Positions 48,901-60,215 are shown, numbered from the stretch's first letter. The stretch is DNA of 64,000 nucleotides from Setophaga petechia (GCA_024362935.1 JANCRA010000176.1:186001-250000); one strand, 5' to 3'. The notes: generated by a model from the letters alone, not told the origin. Numbers and translations are program-made.

Positions 48901-51520
48901 AAAAGGGAAAGGGGAAAGGAAAGGAAAGGAAAGGAAAGGAAAGGAAAGGAAAGGAAAGGAAAGGAAAGGAAAGGAAAGGAAAGGAAAGGAAAGGAAAGGA
49001 AAGGAAAGGAAAGGAAAAGGGAGAAGTGAAAAGAGAAGGGGAGGGAGAAGGGAGAAGGGGAAGGGAAAAGGGAAAACAAAGAAGAAGGGAAGGGAAAACG
49101 GTAGGGAAAAGGGAAAGAGGGGAAAGGAAGGGAAAAAGGAAAGGAAAAAAGAAAAAAGAAGAGGAGGGAGAAGGGGAAAGGGAAGGAGAGGGAAAATGGG
49201 GAAGGGAAAGGAAAAGATAAGAGGGAAGGGAAAAGGGGGAAGGGAAGAGGGAAGGGAAAAGGAAAAAGAGATGGGAAAAAAGGAAGGGAAAAGGGGGAAG
49301 GGAAGAGGGAAAACAATAAAGAAGGGAAGGGAAAACAGTAGGGAAAAGGGAAAGAGGGGAAGGGAAAAGGGAAAGGAAAAAAGAAGGGAAGGGAAAAGGG
49401 AAGGAGAGGGAAAATGGGGAAGGAAAGGGGAAGGGAAGAGGGAAGAGAAAAGGAAAAAGAGATGGGGAAAAGGGAAGGGAAAAGGGGGAAGGGAAAAAGG
49501 AAAACAAAAAAAGAAGGGAAGGGGAAACGGTAGGGAAAAGGGAAAGGGAGAGAAAGGGAAAGGGAAAATGGAAAAGGGAAGGGAGCCCAAGTCCCATGGG
49601 GAGAACAGGGCAGCATCTCCCCTCCTGCCACCCCAAAATCTGCTCCTGGATGACCTGGGCTTGCTGTTCCCGATCCTATTGGGATGGTGCTTTCAGGCTG
49701 CTGCTTCCTGCAGCTTTCCCCTCTTCCCTGCCCCATCCCCAGGGAAAACTTCCCACCCCGGAGCTCCCCGTTGTGCCACCATTGAGCCTCGGGGACAAAC
49801 CTCCTCTGGGCTGGTGGCTTTTGTCACCTCCCCCTGGTGGGCTGGCTGTCCCTGGCTGTCCCCGCAGGGCTGCAGCCCCGGGGTTGATCCCGGTGCCCTC
49901 TCCCCCCCAGCACACGCACTACCCGCAGTTTGCCAGCCGGGAATTCGCGGGCACCACGCGCCGGGGACCCTTCGGGGACGCCCTGGCCGAGTTCGATGGC
50001 TCCGTGGGACAACTGCTGCAGGCCCTGCAGGACAACGGCCTGGAGAACAACACCCTGGTGTTCGTCACCTCTGACAACGGGTGAGGGGCTGGCATGGGCA
50101 CAGCTGGCACAGCTGGCACCCGGTGTGCAGTGCCAGGTGTCACCCTGGGTCCTGCTCTGGAGGGGACGCAGGGTGAGAGCTCGGTGTTCAGTGACAGGAA
50201 CGTCCCAGGGGTTGGGTCAGGTGTGTGACACCCCCAAATGTCCCCCAGGGGTTGGGTCAGCAATGTGACACCCCCAAATGTCCCCCAGGGGTTGGGTCAA
50301 GTGTGTGACATCCCCAAATGTCCCCCAGGGGTTGGGTCAGGCGTGTGACACCCCCAAATGTCCCCCAGGGGTTGGGTCAGGTGTGTGACATCCCCAAATG
50401 TCCCCCAGGGGTTGGGTCAGCAATGTGACACCCCCAAATGTCCCCCAGGGGTTGGGTCAGGTGTGTGACACCCCCCAACTGTCCCCTAGACTTTGTACCA
50501 GGTGTGTGACACCCCCAAATGTCACCCAGGGGTTGGGTCAGGTGTGTGACACCCCCAAATGTCCCCCAGGGGTTGGGTCAGGTGTGTGACACCCCCAAAT
50601 GTCCCCCAGGGGTTGGGTTAGCAATGTGACACCCCCAAATGTCCCTTAAAGGTATGTGCCAGCAGTGTGACACCCCCAAATGTCCCCTAAAGGTTTGTGC
50701 CAGCAGTGTGGCATCCCCAAATGTCCCCTGGGGGTTGGGCCAAGCATGTGACACCCCCACTTGTCACCCAGGGCTTGGGCCAGGCATGTGACACCCCCAA
50801 ATGTCCCCTAAAGGTTTTGCCAGCAGTGTGCTGTCCCCAAATGTCCCCCAGGGGTTGGGTCAGCAATGTGACACCCCCAAATGTCCCCTAGGGATTATGC
50901 CAGCAGTGTGGCATCCCCAAATGTCCCCCAGGCTTTGTGCCAGGTGTATGACACCCCCAAAGTCCCCCAGCTCCCCCTGTGTGGTGACACCACCGTGGGG
51001 TGCCCCTCTTGGCTCTGTCACAGCCCTTGGCCACTCCCGAGGGTGGCAGAGCCCCTCTGGCCCCTGGTGACCGCGTGTCCTTGTCCCCAGCCCCTCCACC
51101 CTGCGCATGGCCCGCGGGGGCAGCGCCGGGCACCTCAAGTGTGGCAAGGGCACGACCTACGAGGGCGGCATGAGGGAGCCGGCCCTGGCATATTGGCCGG
51201 GCAGGATCGCGCCAGGTGAGCCGGGACAAACCGGGACAAACCGGGACAAACCGGGACAAACCCGGGCCAGCAGGGTGACGCTGTGCCCGCACAGGGGTGA
51301 CCCACGAGCTGGCCAGCACGCTGGACATCCTGCCCACGCTGGGTGCCCTGGCGGGCGCTGCCCTGCCCAAGGTGGCCCTGGATGGCTTCGACCTGAGCCC
51401 GCTGCTCTTCGGGTCGGGACAGGTGAGTCCTGCGGAGGAGGAGATGGGGTTGGGTGGTTTGTTTAGAGTTATTTAAATAATTGACATTAATTTATAAATA
51501 ATAAATAATAAATTAAAATA

Positions 51521-51551
<31 letters not shown>

Positions 51552-54500
51552 AATAATAACTTGGATTTTTCCTGCAGAAAAGCTGCTTTTCATTAGTTTA
51601 TTTAAAATCAATTATAATAATTATAGTTGGTTATAATTACAATTGATTATCAATTAACAATTATAATAATTTTATATCTAATACTATTTCATGAATGTTT
51701 TTAAGTGTATTTTAGTATATATTTTATTATATTCTTATAATATCTTCTATTATTTCTTTTATAGTATCTTTTATAATGAAAATATAATATAATGTAATAT
51801 AATGGAATGGAATAAAATAGAATAAAATAATATATTATTATTATAATAACCCAGATTTTTCCTGCAGAAAAGCTGATTTTTATTAATTAGTTTTAAATCA
51901 AGTATAATAATTACAATTTATTATAATTATTATATTATAATTGTAAGTGAATATCAATTAACAATTATAATAATTTTATCGTATTTATTACTATTTTTAA
52001 CATTTTAAAATGTATTTTATTATATAATTTATTTTATGGTATATTTTACAATATATTAATATATTATATTATATTGTATTATATTATATTATGTAGCAAT
52101 ATTATATAGCAATATAATATAGCAATATAATATGATATGATATAATATAATATGTTGTATTATTATTTAATAACCCCGATTTTTCCTGCAGGAAAGCCGA
52201 TTTTTATTAATTAATTTTAAATCAAGCATAATAATTACAATTTATTATAATTGTTATATTGTAATTGAATATCAATTAACAATTATAATAATTTTATAAT
52301 ATGTATTAGTATTTTAACACTATTTTATAACATTTTAAAATGTATTTTATTATATATTTTATTATATTTTTATAATATTTTTATATAATTTCTTTTAAGG
52401 CATATTTTACACTATATTAATATAATATAATATAGCAATATCATATAGTAATATCATATAGTAATATAATATAATATCATATATAGTATTATTATTATTA
52501 TAATAACCCAGATTTTGCCTGCAGAAAAGCTGATTTTTATTAATTTATTTAAAATCAAGTATAATAATCATGATTTATTATAATTATAATTGTAATCGAA
52601 TATCAATTAACAATTATAATAATTTCATAAAATGTATTTCTATTTTAATACTATTTTATAACATTTAAAAATTTATATTATGATCTATTTTACGATATTT
52701 TTATAATAATTTATAAAATTTCTTTTATGGCATATTTTGCAATATATCTAATATAATATTTATAATATAATATAATGAAGTATATAATATAATGTAGTAT
52801 AATATAATGTAATATAATATAATATAATATAATATAATATAATATAATATAATATAATATAATATAATGTAATATAATATAATGTAATGTAATATAATGT
52901 AATGTAATATAATATATAATATAATATAGCAATACGATATAGTAATAGAATAGAATAGAATATATAGTATTATTATTATATTCACCCAGATTTTCCTGCA
53001 GAAAAGCTGATTTTTATTAATTTATTTAAAACCAAGTATAATAATAATGATTTATTATAATTGTAATAGAATATCAACAATTATAATAATTTTATCATAT
53101 GTATTAGTATTTTAACACTATTTTATACATTTTAAAATTTATTTTATTATATATTTTATTATATTTTTATAATATTTTATATCATTTCTTTTATGACATA
53201 TTTTACAATATATTTTATATAACATAATATGGCAATATAATAGAATGTAATGTAATATGATATTATATGATTAATATAATATAATATAGTATAATGCAAT
53301 ATTCCATAACCTGGAGGAGCAGGAGCAGCCGGGCCCGGGGCAGACCCATGGTTGGCAGCTCCTTCCTGCTGCCAGCTGTGCCCAGGCTGCCCGGTGGGCT
53401 CCGTGCCCGCTGCCGGCCCCATCCCCGCGGTGGGGCCGGGTCCCTGCCGGGGGCTCTGGGAGTACCGAGGGCACCGGAGGCTTCAGGGGCTCCGGAGTTC
53501 CGGTGGTACCGGGGGTGTCGGTGGTACCGGATGCTCCAGGGGCTCCGGGGTTCCGGTGGTACCGGGGGCTCCGGGGGTGTCGGAGGTACCGGGGGCTCCG
53601 GGGGTGTCGGGGGTACCGGAGGGTCCAGTGGCTCCGGGGCTCCGGTGGTACCGGGGGTACCGGGGGCGTCGGAGGTACCGGATGGTCCAGGGGCTCCGGG
53701 GTTCCGGTGGTACCGGGGGTGTAGGGGGTTCCGGGGGCTCCGGGGCTCCGGTGGTACCAGGGGTGTCGGGGGTACCGGATGCTCCGGGGGCTCCGGGGTT
53801 CCGGTGGTACCGGGGGTGTAGGGGGTACCGGATGCTGCGGGGGCTCCGGGGTTCCGGTGGTACCGGGGGTGTCGGGGGTACCGCACGCTCCGGGGGCTCC
53901 GGGGTTCCGGTGGTACCGGGGGTGTCGGGGGTACCGGACGCTCCGGGGGCTCCGGGGCTCCGGTGGTACCGGGGGTGTAGGGGGTACCGGATGCTCCGGG
54001 GGCTCCGGGGTTCCGGTGGTACCGGGGGTGTTGGAGGTACCGGACGCTCCGGGGCTCCGGTTCCGCGCTGACGCCGCTGTCCGCAGAGCCCCCGCCGGGC
54101 CGTTTTCTTCTTCCCGCCGGCCCCCGACCCCCTGCACGGCCCCTTCGCCATCCGCCTGGGCAAGTACAAGGCGCACTACTTCACACAAGGTCAGCGCTTG
54201 CATTTGGGGCGGTTTTTGGGGATTTTGGGGTGAGCTCCGTCTGCGCGGAGCTCTGGGATAAAGGTGTGAGCTCAGCCACGGGGGTTGCTCAGGTTCCTTC
54301 CACAGCGGCACCACCCCGGACCAGGCGTGCCACGGGCTGACCCCGCTGACCCCGCACCTGCCCCCGCTGCTCTTCGACCTGGAGGCGGATCCGGCCGAGA
54401 ACTACGACCTGCTGCAGGGCCAGCCGGGCCCCGAGGCGCTGCAGGCGCTCAAGGACATCGCCATGCAGAAGGTGCTGCTGGAGCAGCGCCTGCAGTTTGG

Positions 54501-54636
54501 GGAGAGCCAGATCAGGAAGGGCCGGGACCCCTCGCTGCAGCCCTGCTGCAACCCCGGCTGCAGCCCCAAACCCTCCTGCTGCCGCTGCTCCCCGCAGCTG
54601 CGACACCCCAAAGGTGCCTGGCCCCGTCTCCAGTAA
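45964..54636 (+). CDS. ARSA: Arylsulfatase A (lysosomal cerebroside-sulfate sulfatase)
   Basis: ARSA removes 3-O-sulfate from galactosyl sulfatide in lysosomes. Eight exons: 45964-46205, 47140-47380, 48621-48839, 49911-50080, 51091-51215, 51295-51422, 54087-54189 and 54293-54636. All have GT-AG junctions and compatible phases, giving 523 residues (human about 507). Seen: signal peptide to about residue 27; metal ligands D37, D38 (LADDLGFGD); the formylglycine cysteine C77 in CSPSR (sulfatase signature C-x-P-S-R); K131 and H133 in [17 protein letters not shown] across the exon 3/4 junction; D289 and N290 (TSDNG); and K310 in [11 protein letters not shown]. These match the human active site with a constant offset of 8. 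Three or more N-glycosylation sequons and the Cys-rich end [16 protein letters not shown] are present. Exon 8 uses the CTCAG acceptor at 54292, not the nearer CACAG, because only the former keeps frame and homology. The gene looks fully functional. Confidence 0.96.
46235..47125. repeat. ARSA: ARSA intron 1 arrays
   Basis: 46235-46720 repeats a 34-40-bp GTGTCCCGGGATAAACGGGC unit. 46740-47125 repeats GTCCGTGTCCCGGCTGTCCC. Confidence 0.9.
47495..48170. repeat. ARSA: AT-rich block in ARSA intron 2
   Basis: Nearly pure A/T, with TATATTATAT words and a regular ATATT pentamer at about 47965-48020. Sharply different from the surrounding GC-rich DNA. Confidence 0.92.
48885..49585. repeat. ARSA: Polypurine tract in ARSA intron 3
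   Basis: About 700 bp almost without pyrimidines on the plus strand. It begins with a perfect GGAAA pentamer at about 48915-49015 and decays into GGGAAGGGAAAAGG units with a larger period (GGGAAAACAAAGAAGGGAAG occurs repeatedly). Confidence 0.95.
50205..50980. repeat. ARSA: 40-bp minisatellite in ARSA intron 4
   Basis: About 18 units of GTGTGTGACACCCCCAAATG followed by TCCCCCAGGGGTTGGGTCAG, exact period 40. Confidence 0.95.
51460..53300. repeat. ARSA: AT-rich long-period repeat in ARSA intron 6
   Basis: Five copies of a unit of about 300-480 bp, each beginning with CAGATTTTTCCTGCAGAAAA (near 51560, 51850, 52175, 52505 and 52985) and continuing as A/T-only sequence. 52800-52865 is a pure AATAT pentamer array. 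Confidence 0.92.
53450..54065. repeat. ARSA: 53-bp GC minisatellite in ARSA intron 6
   Basis: About eleven units of GGTACCGGATGCTCCGGGGG followed by CTCCGGGGTTCCGGTGG. It ends only about 20 bp before exon 7 and abuts the AT-rich array. Confidence 0.93.
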
Positions 54637-54839
54637 CCCAGCTGGGCCTCGGGGCTGCCTCACGGCTCGGGGACCCCTTGGACTTGTGGGGAGCTGGGGT
54701 GGAAGGGGGTCAGGGTGACTCCAAAGGAACAGGGCCCCATGTTCTGTGTGGGATGTTCCAGGGGAGGACTTGGGCAGGATCCTGACCCATTCCAGGATCC
54801 TTCTCCAGACACTCCAGAACTTTCCCCAGACCCAGGACA
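54637..54839 (+). other. ARSA: ARSA 3' flank / 3' UTR
   Basis: Follows the stop codon. No canonical AATAAA was found, so the transcript end is undefined. Confidence 0.5.
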
Positions 54840-55310
54840 GCTCCTGGGAGCCACTGGAGCAGAGGGAATGTCCCAGATCCAGGGATCCCAACTGGGACTG
54901 AGGACACAGGAGCATGGGCTGGCATCAGGCAGCCTCAGAGACATGAGCTGGTGACAGAGGGGACAGCCCTGGGTGGCAGCAGCAGCAGCTCAGGGTGGCA
55001 CTTCCAGCATCCCCACAGGATCCCGGGATGGCAGCTCCAGCTGTCCCCATTGCTGTCACTACCAAGGACTGGCACAGCTGAGGCTGTGCTGGGGAGCCTG
55101 GACTGGAGCAGTTTCTCCCTCTCTCCGCCTCCAGGCCCATCCTCCCCTCCCTGGCTCCCCCTCATGTCCCCCAAACCAGACCCAACCCCACCCTTTTCCC
55201 CCAGATTGTCCCATCCTTGTTTTTTCCAGGAGGCTGAACTGGGCTGAAAATGTGGATAATGGGTGTGTGATTTTGGGAATAATTTTTTGCAGTAGCTGGG
55301 AGTGGGGCAT
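54840..55310 (+). repeat. Acrosin-array spacer block
   Basis: Matches 58890-59165 and 63590-64000 in the same orientation and 45130-45545 in the opposite one. Shared markers: GAATGTCCCAGATCCAGGGA, GAGCTGGTGACAGAGGGGAC and CCCCCTCATGTCCCCCAAAC. Confidence 0.85.
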
Positions 55311-55640
55311 GGCCAGGACCCCAGGGCGGTGGCACTGGCACAGTGTCCCCTCTCACTTCCATGGACAAGGGCATTACTTCCAGGATAAAACGTGGTACGG
55401 TGTTGTCACAGGATTTCCATGTAAATCACTGCTTTGTCTTATACCTTTTCTAATTAATATTGCTGCAAATAATTGTTTGATTCCTTATCTCATGGCTGTT
55501 TGCAGTAAATTGTTTTTAACCCCTCATCTTTGCCTTTTGTGGAAGGGGAAGGAGCATGGGTGAGGTTTTAGGATCACTACACTGGAGAATTCCTTCCCTA
55601 AACCCCCGCCAGGGGTAACACAACTTTAAAACTTTAATCC
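55311..55640. mobile_element. Low-GC insert, possibly retroelement-derived (unclassified)
   Basis: A unique, lower-GC stretch interrupts the GC-rich spacer. Its minus strand ends in TGTTACCCCTGGCGGGGGTT, reminiscent of an avian LTR end, but no coding region or target duplication was identified. Classification is tentative. Confidence 0.25.
55633..55638 (-). terminator. Possible polyadenylation signal of acrosin-like gene 2
   Basis: ATTAAA on the minus strand about 170 bp after the stop codon; a common variant signal. No other candidate is closer. Confidence 0.35.
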
Positions 55641-55803
55641 AAGGATTAAATCAATGGAGGATCCATGGGGTGGGCTCAAGGCAGGAACATGGGCAGGGCA
55701 CAGCAGCCCTGGGCACCGGGGCTGGCTTGGCCCCACAGCCACGGCCCCGGCTGGGGCTGCTGGAGATCCTCTGCAGCCAGAACTGGATCTGCTGCCCCTC
55801 CCT

Positions 55804-58684
55804 TCACCCTGTTCTGTGCTTCAGGAGCTCCAGCACCTCCTGCAGCTTCCTGAGGAATCGTTTCAGGGTGTGTTTTGGGAAGGAAATGTCCTTGTCTGGT
55901 TCTGGCTCCGGTTCTGGCTCCGGTTCTGGCTCGGGTTCTGGCTCAGGTTCTGGCTCGGGTTCTGGCTCAGGTTCTGGTTCCGGTTCTGGCTCCGGTTCTG
56001 GTTCTGGTTCTGGCTCTGGTACCAGTGGCCTTGGTTGTGTTGTTGGCCTCGTTTGTGTTGTTGGCCTCGGGTGTGTTGGCCTCGGGTGTGTTGGCCTGGG
56101 TTCTGGTGGCCTGGGTTCTGGTGGCTGCAGTCCTGGTGGCTCCGGCGAGTTCAGGGTGGCCTTTGGTGCTGGGGCCAGCCCTGTCGGGCCGGGGCCAGCG
56201 TGGGCATGGATCCAGGAGTGGAAGTGCTGGGTGGAGGTGAAGATGCCAGGCCTCCTGGCCCTGGTACAGCCCCTGCCCCAGCTGGCCAGGCCCACCAGCC
56301 AGAAGTTCTCCTGAACGTTGTCTTTGCAGACCAGGGGACCTCCAATGTCCCCCTGTGCCAAGAGAGAGGGGTCAGGAACTGTGCCAGGGTTGGGTCCTCT
56401 CTCCCAGCCCCTGCCCAACCCACGTTCCAGGGCCAGGGTTGGATCCTCTCTCCCAGCCCCTGCCTGACCCACATTCCCAGCTCTGCTGGAGCCCCCCAGA
56501 CCCCCACTGGGAACAGGATGGGGCTGGCTCAGGGTGGGCTCTGCCCCAGCCCTGCACAGGGGGCAGGGACGGGCAGGGAATGGCAGCTCTGGGATATCCA
56601 CACCTGGGGCTGGCAAGGAGCACTGGGTGGGCTCTGTGGGCACAGTGGGGACAAGGGGACACTGGGCAGGGGCATGGGGATAGGCAAGGTGACACCTGTC
56701 AGTGGTGGGGACACAGGGCTGGGAGGGCACCAGGCCAGGCCCAGACGGGGCGACGCCATGTTTGAGGCCTGACTGGCTCTGGGGGTTCCATGGGGCCCAG
56801 GTTGGCTCAGGGTCCCTGTGCTGGCTCTGAGGGTTCCATGGGGCCCAGGTTGGCTCAGGGTCCCTGTGCTGGCTCTGAGGGTTCCATGGGGCCCAGGTTG
56901 GCTCAGGGTCCCTGTGCTGGCTCTGGGGGTTCCATGGGGCCCAGGTTGGCTCAGGGTCCCTGTGCTGGCTCTGGGGGGTTCCATGGGGCCCAGGTTGGCT
57001 CAGGGTCCCTGTGCTGGCTCTGGGGGTTCCATGGGGCCCAGGTTGGCTCAGGGTCCCTGTGCCCAGCCCAGGCCCAGCCCCACCTGGCAGGTGTCGATGC
57101 CGCCCCGTGGGTACCCCGCGCACAGGTCCTGGGGGTGCACGGCCCCCCCGTACCAGCGGCTGCTGTTGCACAGCTGGACGTCGATGAGCCGCACCTTGGC
57201 CTCCTGCAGCACCAGGTGTGGGCTGGAGGCTGCGGGCACAGAGGGCACTGAGCAGCGGCCCCCGGGCAGAGCCCCACGCTCAGGGCCGAGTCCCCGGGCC
57301 ATGCCCGGGCCGTGCCCCCTCAGAACCCCCGGCCCGCGGCCGTGTCCCTGCCCGGGGCCCTGTGCCCGCTGCTCGGCCCTGCCCTGCCCCAGGTGGGCAC
57401 TGACCGCTGTCCAGGGTGTTCCTCCAGCCCGCGATGTAGCAGGTTTTCAGCTGGGACACTGCCAGGGAGCTGTCGGGCACACAGCCCAGCTGGATGTAGT
57501 CACTGCACTCCACGGGCTGGTCCAGCTCCACCAGGGCGATGTTGTTCAGGGCCGTGACTGGTTCGTAGTTCCGGTGCTTCAGGAGCTTCTTGATCTGGAA
57601 CACCTCGGCCGCGGGACCTGGCTGAGCCAGATCTGTGGCCCCAACCACCACCTTCCAGTTGAGGATATTCCTGGAGGCCATGGAGTGACAGAGACCAGTG
57701 ACAGGGAGCAGTGATGAAGCAGTGACAGAGAGCAGTGACAGGGAGCAGTGATGAAGCAGTGACAGGGAGCAGTGATGGAGCAGTGACAGAGAGCAGTGAC
57801 AGGGAGCAGTGATGAAGCAGTGACAGAGAGCAGTGACAGGGAGCAGTGATGGAGCAGTGACAGGGAGAGTGACAGGGAACAGTGACAGAGAGAAGTGACA
57901 GGGCTGGCACAGCTCAGCAGCTCCCAGCCCTCTGCTTCCCACAGCAGGGAACAGAGACAGCAATGGAGCAGCAGATGATGGTGCAACCTGGGCACCTGGC
58001 CCCGCTGTGGGGACGTCCCTGACATTGCTGGTGAACATCCCTGAGCATGATGGGGGACATCCCTGACCCTGCCAAGGGGACATCCGTGCTGTGGGGGCAT
58101 TCCTGTAACCCTGCTGTGGGCACATCCTTGTCCCTGTTGTGGGGACACCTGTAACCCTGCTGTGGGAACACCCCTGATCCCACTGTGGGGACATCCCTAA
58201 TGCTGCTGGGTCACATCCCTGTCCCTGCTGGGTCACATCCCCATCCCTGCTCCCCCTTACCCGGCCCCGACGAAGCAGCTGGCAGCTGTGAGGACCCAGC
58301 GGTGGCCGATGAGTGCCCCTGAGCACATGTGCCACGTGCCATTCTCCAGGGTGACCTGGATGCTGGCGATGCCAGGCCAGGCCCCTGGGTTGACGTTGAG
58401 GGTTGTGCCCTTGGCAGAGTGTGAGGTTCCGTACTCGGGAATCACCAAGGTCTCGTTCAAAACCATGGGCCAGAGCCCGCAGGTGCCCCTGGAAGCACAA
58501 AGCCATCACTGCCCTGCTCGGGGACAGCAGGGACAGGGACCCCCAGCGGCTCCTCTGTGCCCAGGCTGTGCCAGGGACCCCCGAGTGTCCCCGAGTCCCC
58601 TGGGGCCACTGACCTGCAGGTGTCCCACGTGCCCCCCACAGGCCCGGCCAGGGCCAGCAGGACAAGCAGCCACAGCAGAGCCAT
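55804..58684 (-). CDS. Acrosin-like secreted serine-protease homologue 2 (pseudoprotease with Glu-Pro tail)
   Basis: Five exons on the minus strand: 58684-58614, 58488-58261, 57670-57405, 57229-57084 and 56352-55804. All are GT-AG, giving 419 residues. Same fold landmarks as copy 1: signal peptide [56 protein letters not shown] and SWGRGC. The pro-segment is 12 residues shorter and has lost the acidic run. The triad is lost differently: His57 is Ser94 (AASCF), Asp102 is Asn143 (NNIAL) and Ser195 is Ile240 (GDIGG). The S1-pocket Asp is D234. After the protease-like domain comes a P/T/R-rich stretch, then about 22 Glu-Pro dipeptides encoded by a 12-bp repeat (GGTTCTGGCTCC on the plus strand), then the conserved [20 protein letters not shown] helix. 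No frameshift or internal stop. Confidence 0.9.
56755..57065. repeat. 46-bp intron 4 repeat of acrosin-like gene 2
   Basis: Six or seven units of TGGGGCCCAGGTTGGCTCAG followed by GGTCCCTGTGCTGGCTCTG, the reverse complement of the copy 1 unit. Confidence 0.93.
57690..57900. repeat. AGTGACAGGGAGCAGTGATG array, intron 2 of copy 2
   Basis: Tandem units of about 24-27 bp next to exon 3; not obvious in the other copies. Confidence 0.88.
58000..58255. repeat. GTGGGGACATCCCTG array, intron 2 of copy 2
   Basis: Units of CTGCTGTGGGGACATCCCTG, related to the intron 2 repeats of copies 1 and 3. Confidence 0.8.
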
Positions 58685-58782
58685 CGCAGGTGCCAGTACA
58701 GCAGGTGGCAGAGCCAGAGCAGAGCTGTCACCTCTGGTGACACCCAGGCCCTGGTGGTGCCCGTGGTGCCACCAGGCCGGGG

Positions 58783-58790
58783 TGATGTCA
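58783..58790 (-). promoter_or_regulatory. CRE-like site upstream of acrosin-like gene 2
   Basis: TGACATCA in gene sense, 99 bp before the start codon, in a segment (CTCTG-site-CCCCGGCCTG) aligned with copies 1 and 3. Confidence 0.4.
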
Positions 58791-58889
58791 CAGAGGGGTT
58801 GGTTCCATGCATGGGGCATGGAGACCTCGGGTGGGGGGAGGGCAGCACAGAGCTGTGAACCCGGGCATGGTTTGGGCTGGAGGGACCTT

Positions 58890-59165
58890 TGGGATCCCTC
58901 TGGAGCAGAGGGAATGTCCCAGATCCAGGGATCCCAGCTGGGACCAAGGGCACAGTGGGATGGGGGCCCAGAGACATGAGCTGGTGACAGAGGGGACTCC
59001 CCTGGGTGGCAGCAGCAGCAGCAGCTCAGGGTGGCACTTCCAGCACCTTCACAGGACCCCGGGATGGCAGCTCCAGCTGTCCCCATTGCTGTCCCTCTCA
59101 AGGGTTTTCCCAACACTGGCACAGCTGAGGCTCTGCTGGGGAAGTTTCTCCCTCTCCCCACCTCC
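58890..59165 (+). repeat. Acrosin-array spacer block (left part)
   Basis: Same sequence as 54840-55130 and 63590-63900. Its continuation is displaced to about 60400-60545 by inserted sequence. Confidence 0.85.
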
Positions 59166-59400
59166 AGGCTGTGCTGGTTTGGAGCAAAACCCCCAGGAGG
59201 AATTCACCCCACACAAACACCACTCACACCCCAGACAGGGAGTTTGGAAGTCAGAGTTGAAATTTGAAGGGAAGGATCCAATAAATGCACGGAATGCAGA
59301 AAAATTTGCTATAAACCACAAAGATCACAACTGACATCCATGGGTGGTACAGGCCAGACCAGCAGTGGTGGCAGCACTGTTGAAGTGGCTCTGCTGGTCT
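59166..59400. mobile_element. Possible retroelement fragment (unclassified)
   Basis: Low-GC segment starting GCTGTGCTGGTTTGGAGCAA, not present in the other spacers and so inserted later. No coding sequence; identity uncertain. Confidence 0.25.
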
Positions 59401-60215
59401 GGTCCTCCTCCAGACATCCAGTGGTGGTGACTGTGTCCCAAATCCCCAAACCTTTAAGGGATAACATCCCCTAAATTCCAGGCAGGAATGTCCAGTGGTG
59501 GTGGTTGTGTCCCAAATCTCCAAACCTTGGGATGACATCCCCTAAAATCCAGGCAGGAATGTCCAGTGATGATGGTTGTGTCCCAGATCCCCAAACCTTG
59601 GGATGACATCCCCTAAATTCCAGGCAGGAATGTCCAGTGATGATGGCTGTGTCCCAAATCCCCAAACCTTGGGATGACATCCCCTAAATTCCCGGCAGGA
59701 ATGTCCAGTGGTGGTGGTTGTGTCCCAAATCCCCAAACCTTGGGATGACATCCCCTAAATTCCAGGCAGGAATGTCCAGTGATGATGGTTGTGTCCCAGA
59801 TCCCCAATCCTTTAGGGGATAACATCCCCTAAAATCCAGGCAGAAATGTCCAGTGGTGATGGCTGTGTCCCAGATCCCCTAACCTTGGGATGACATCCCC
59901 CAAACTCCAAGCAGGAGTGTCCAGTGGTGATGGTTGTGTCCCAAATCCCCAAAACCTTGAGATGACATCCCCTAAAATCCAGGCAGGAATGTCCAGTGGT
60001 GATGGCTGTGTCCCAAATCCCCAAACCTTGGGATGACATCCCCTAAATTCCAGGCAGGAATGTCCAGTGGTGGTGGTTGTGTCCCAAATCCCCAGACCTT
60101 GGGATGACATCCCCTAAAATCCAGGCAGGAATGTCCAGTGATGATGGTTGTGTCCCAGATCCCCAATCCTTTAGGGGATAACATCCCCTAAAATCCAGGC
60201 AAGAATGTCCAATAC
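59400..60215. repeat. 71-bp minisatellite
   Basis: About eleven units, each with CCTTGGGATGACATCCCCTA and GGCAGGAATGTCCAGTG. The period of 71 is shown by GATGACATCC at 59531, 59602, 59673 and 59744. Confidence 0.95.

Noticed and set aside
48885..49585. Lys/Arg/Glu/Gly-rich open frame after ARSA exon 3
   Set aside because: It is the intronic purine tract read past the exon 3 donor; homology resumes only at exon 4 (HTHYPQ).
54301..54305. CACAG at the start of ARSA exon 8 as acceptor
   Set aside because: Would break the frame and remove residues aligned with human ARSA; the CTCAG at 54288-54292 restores both.
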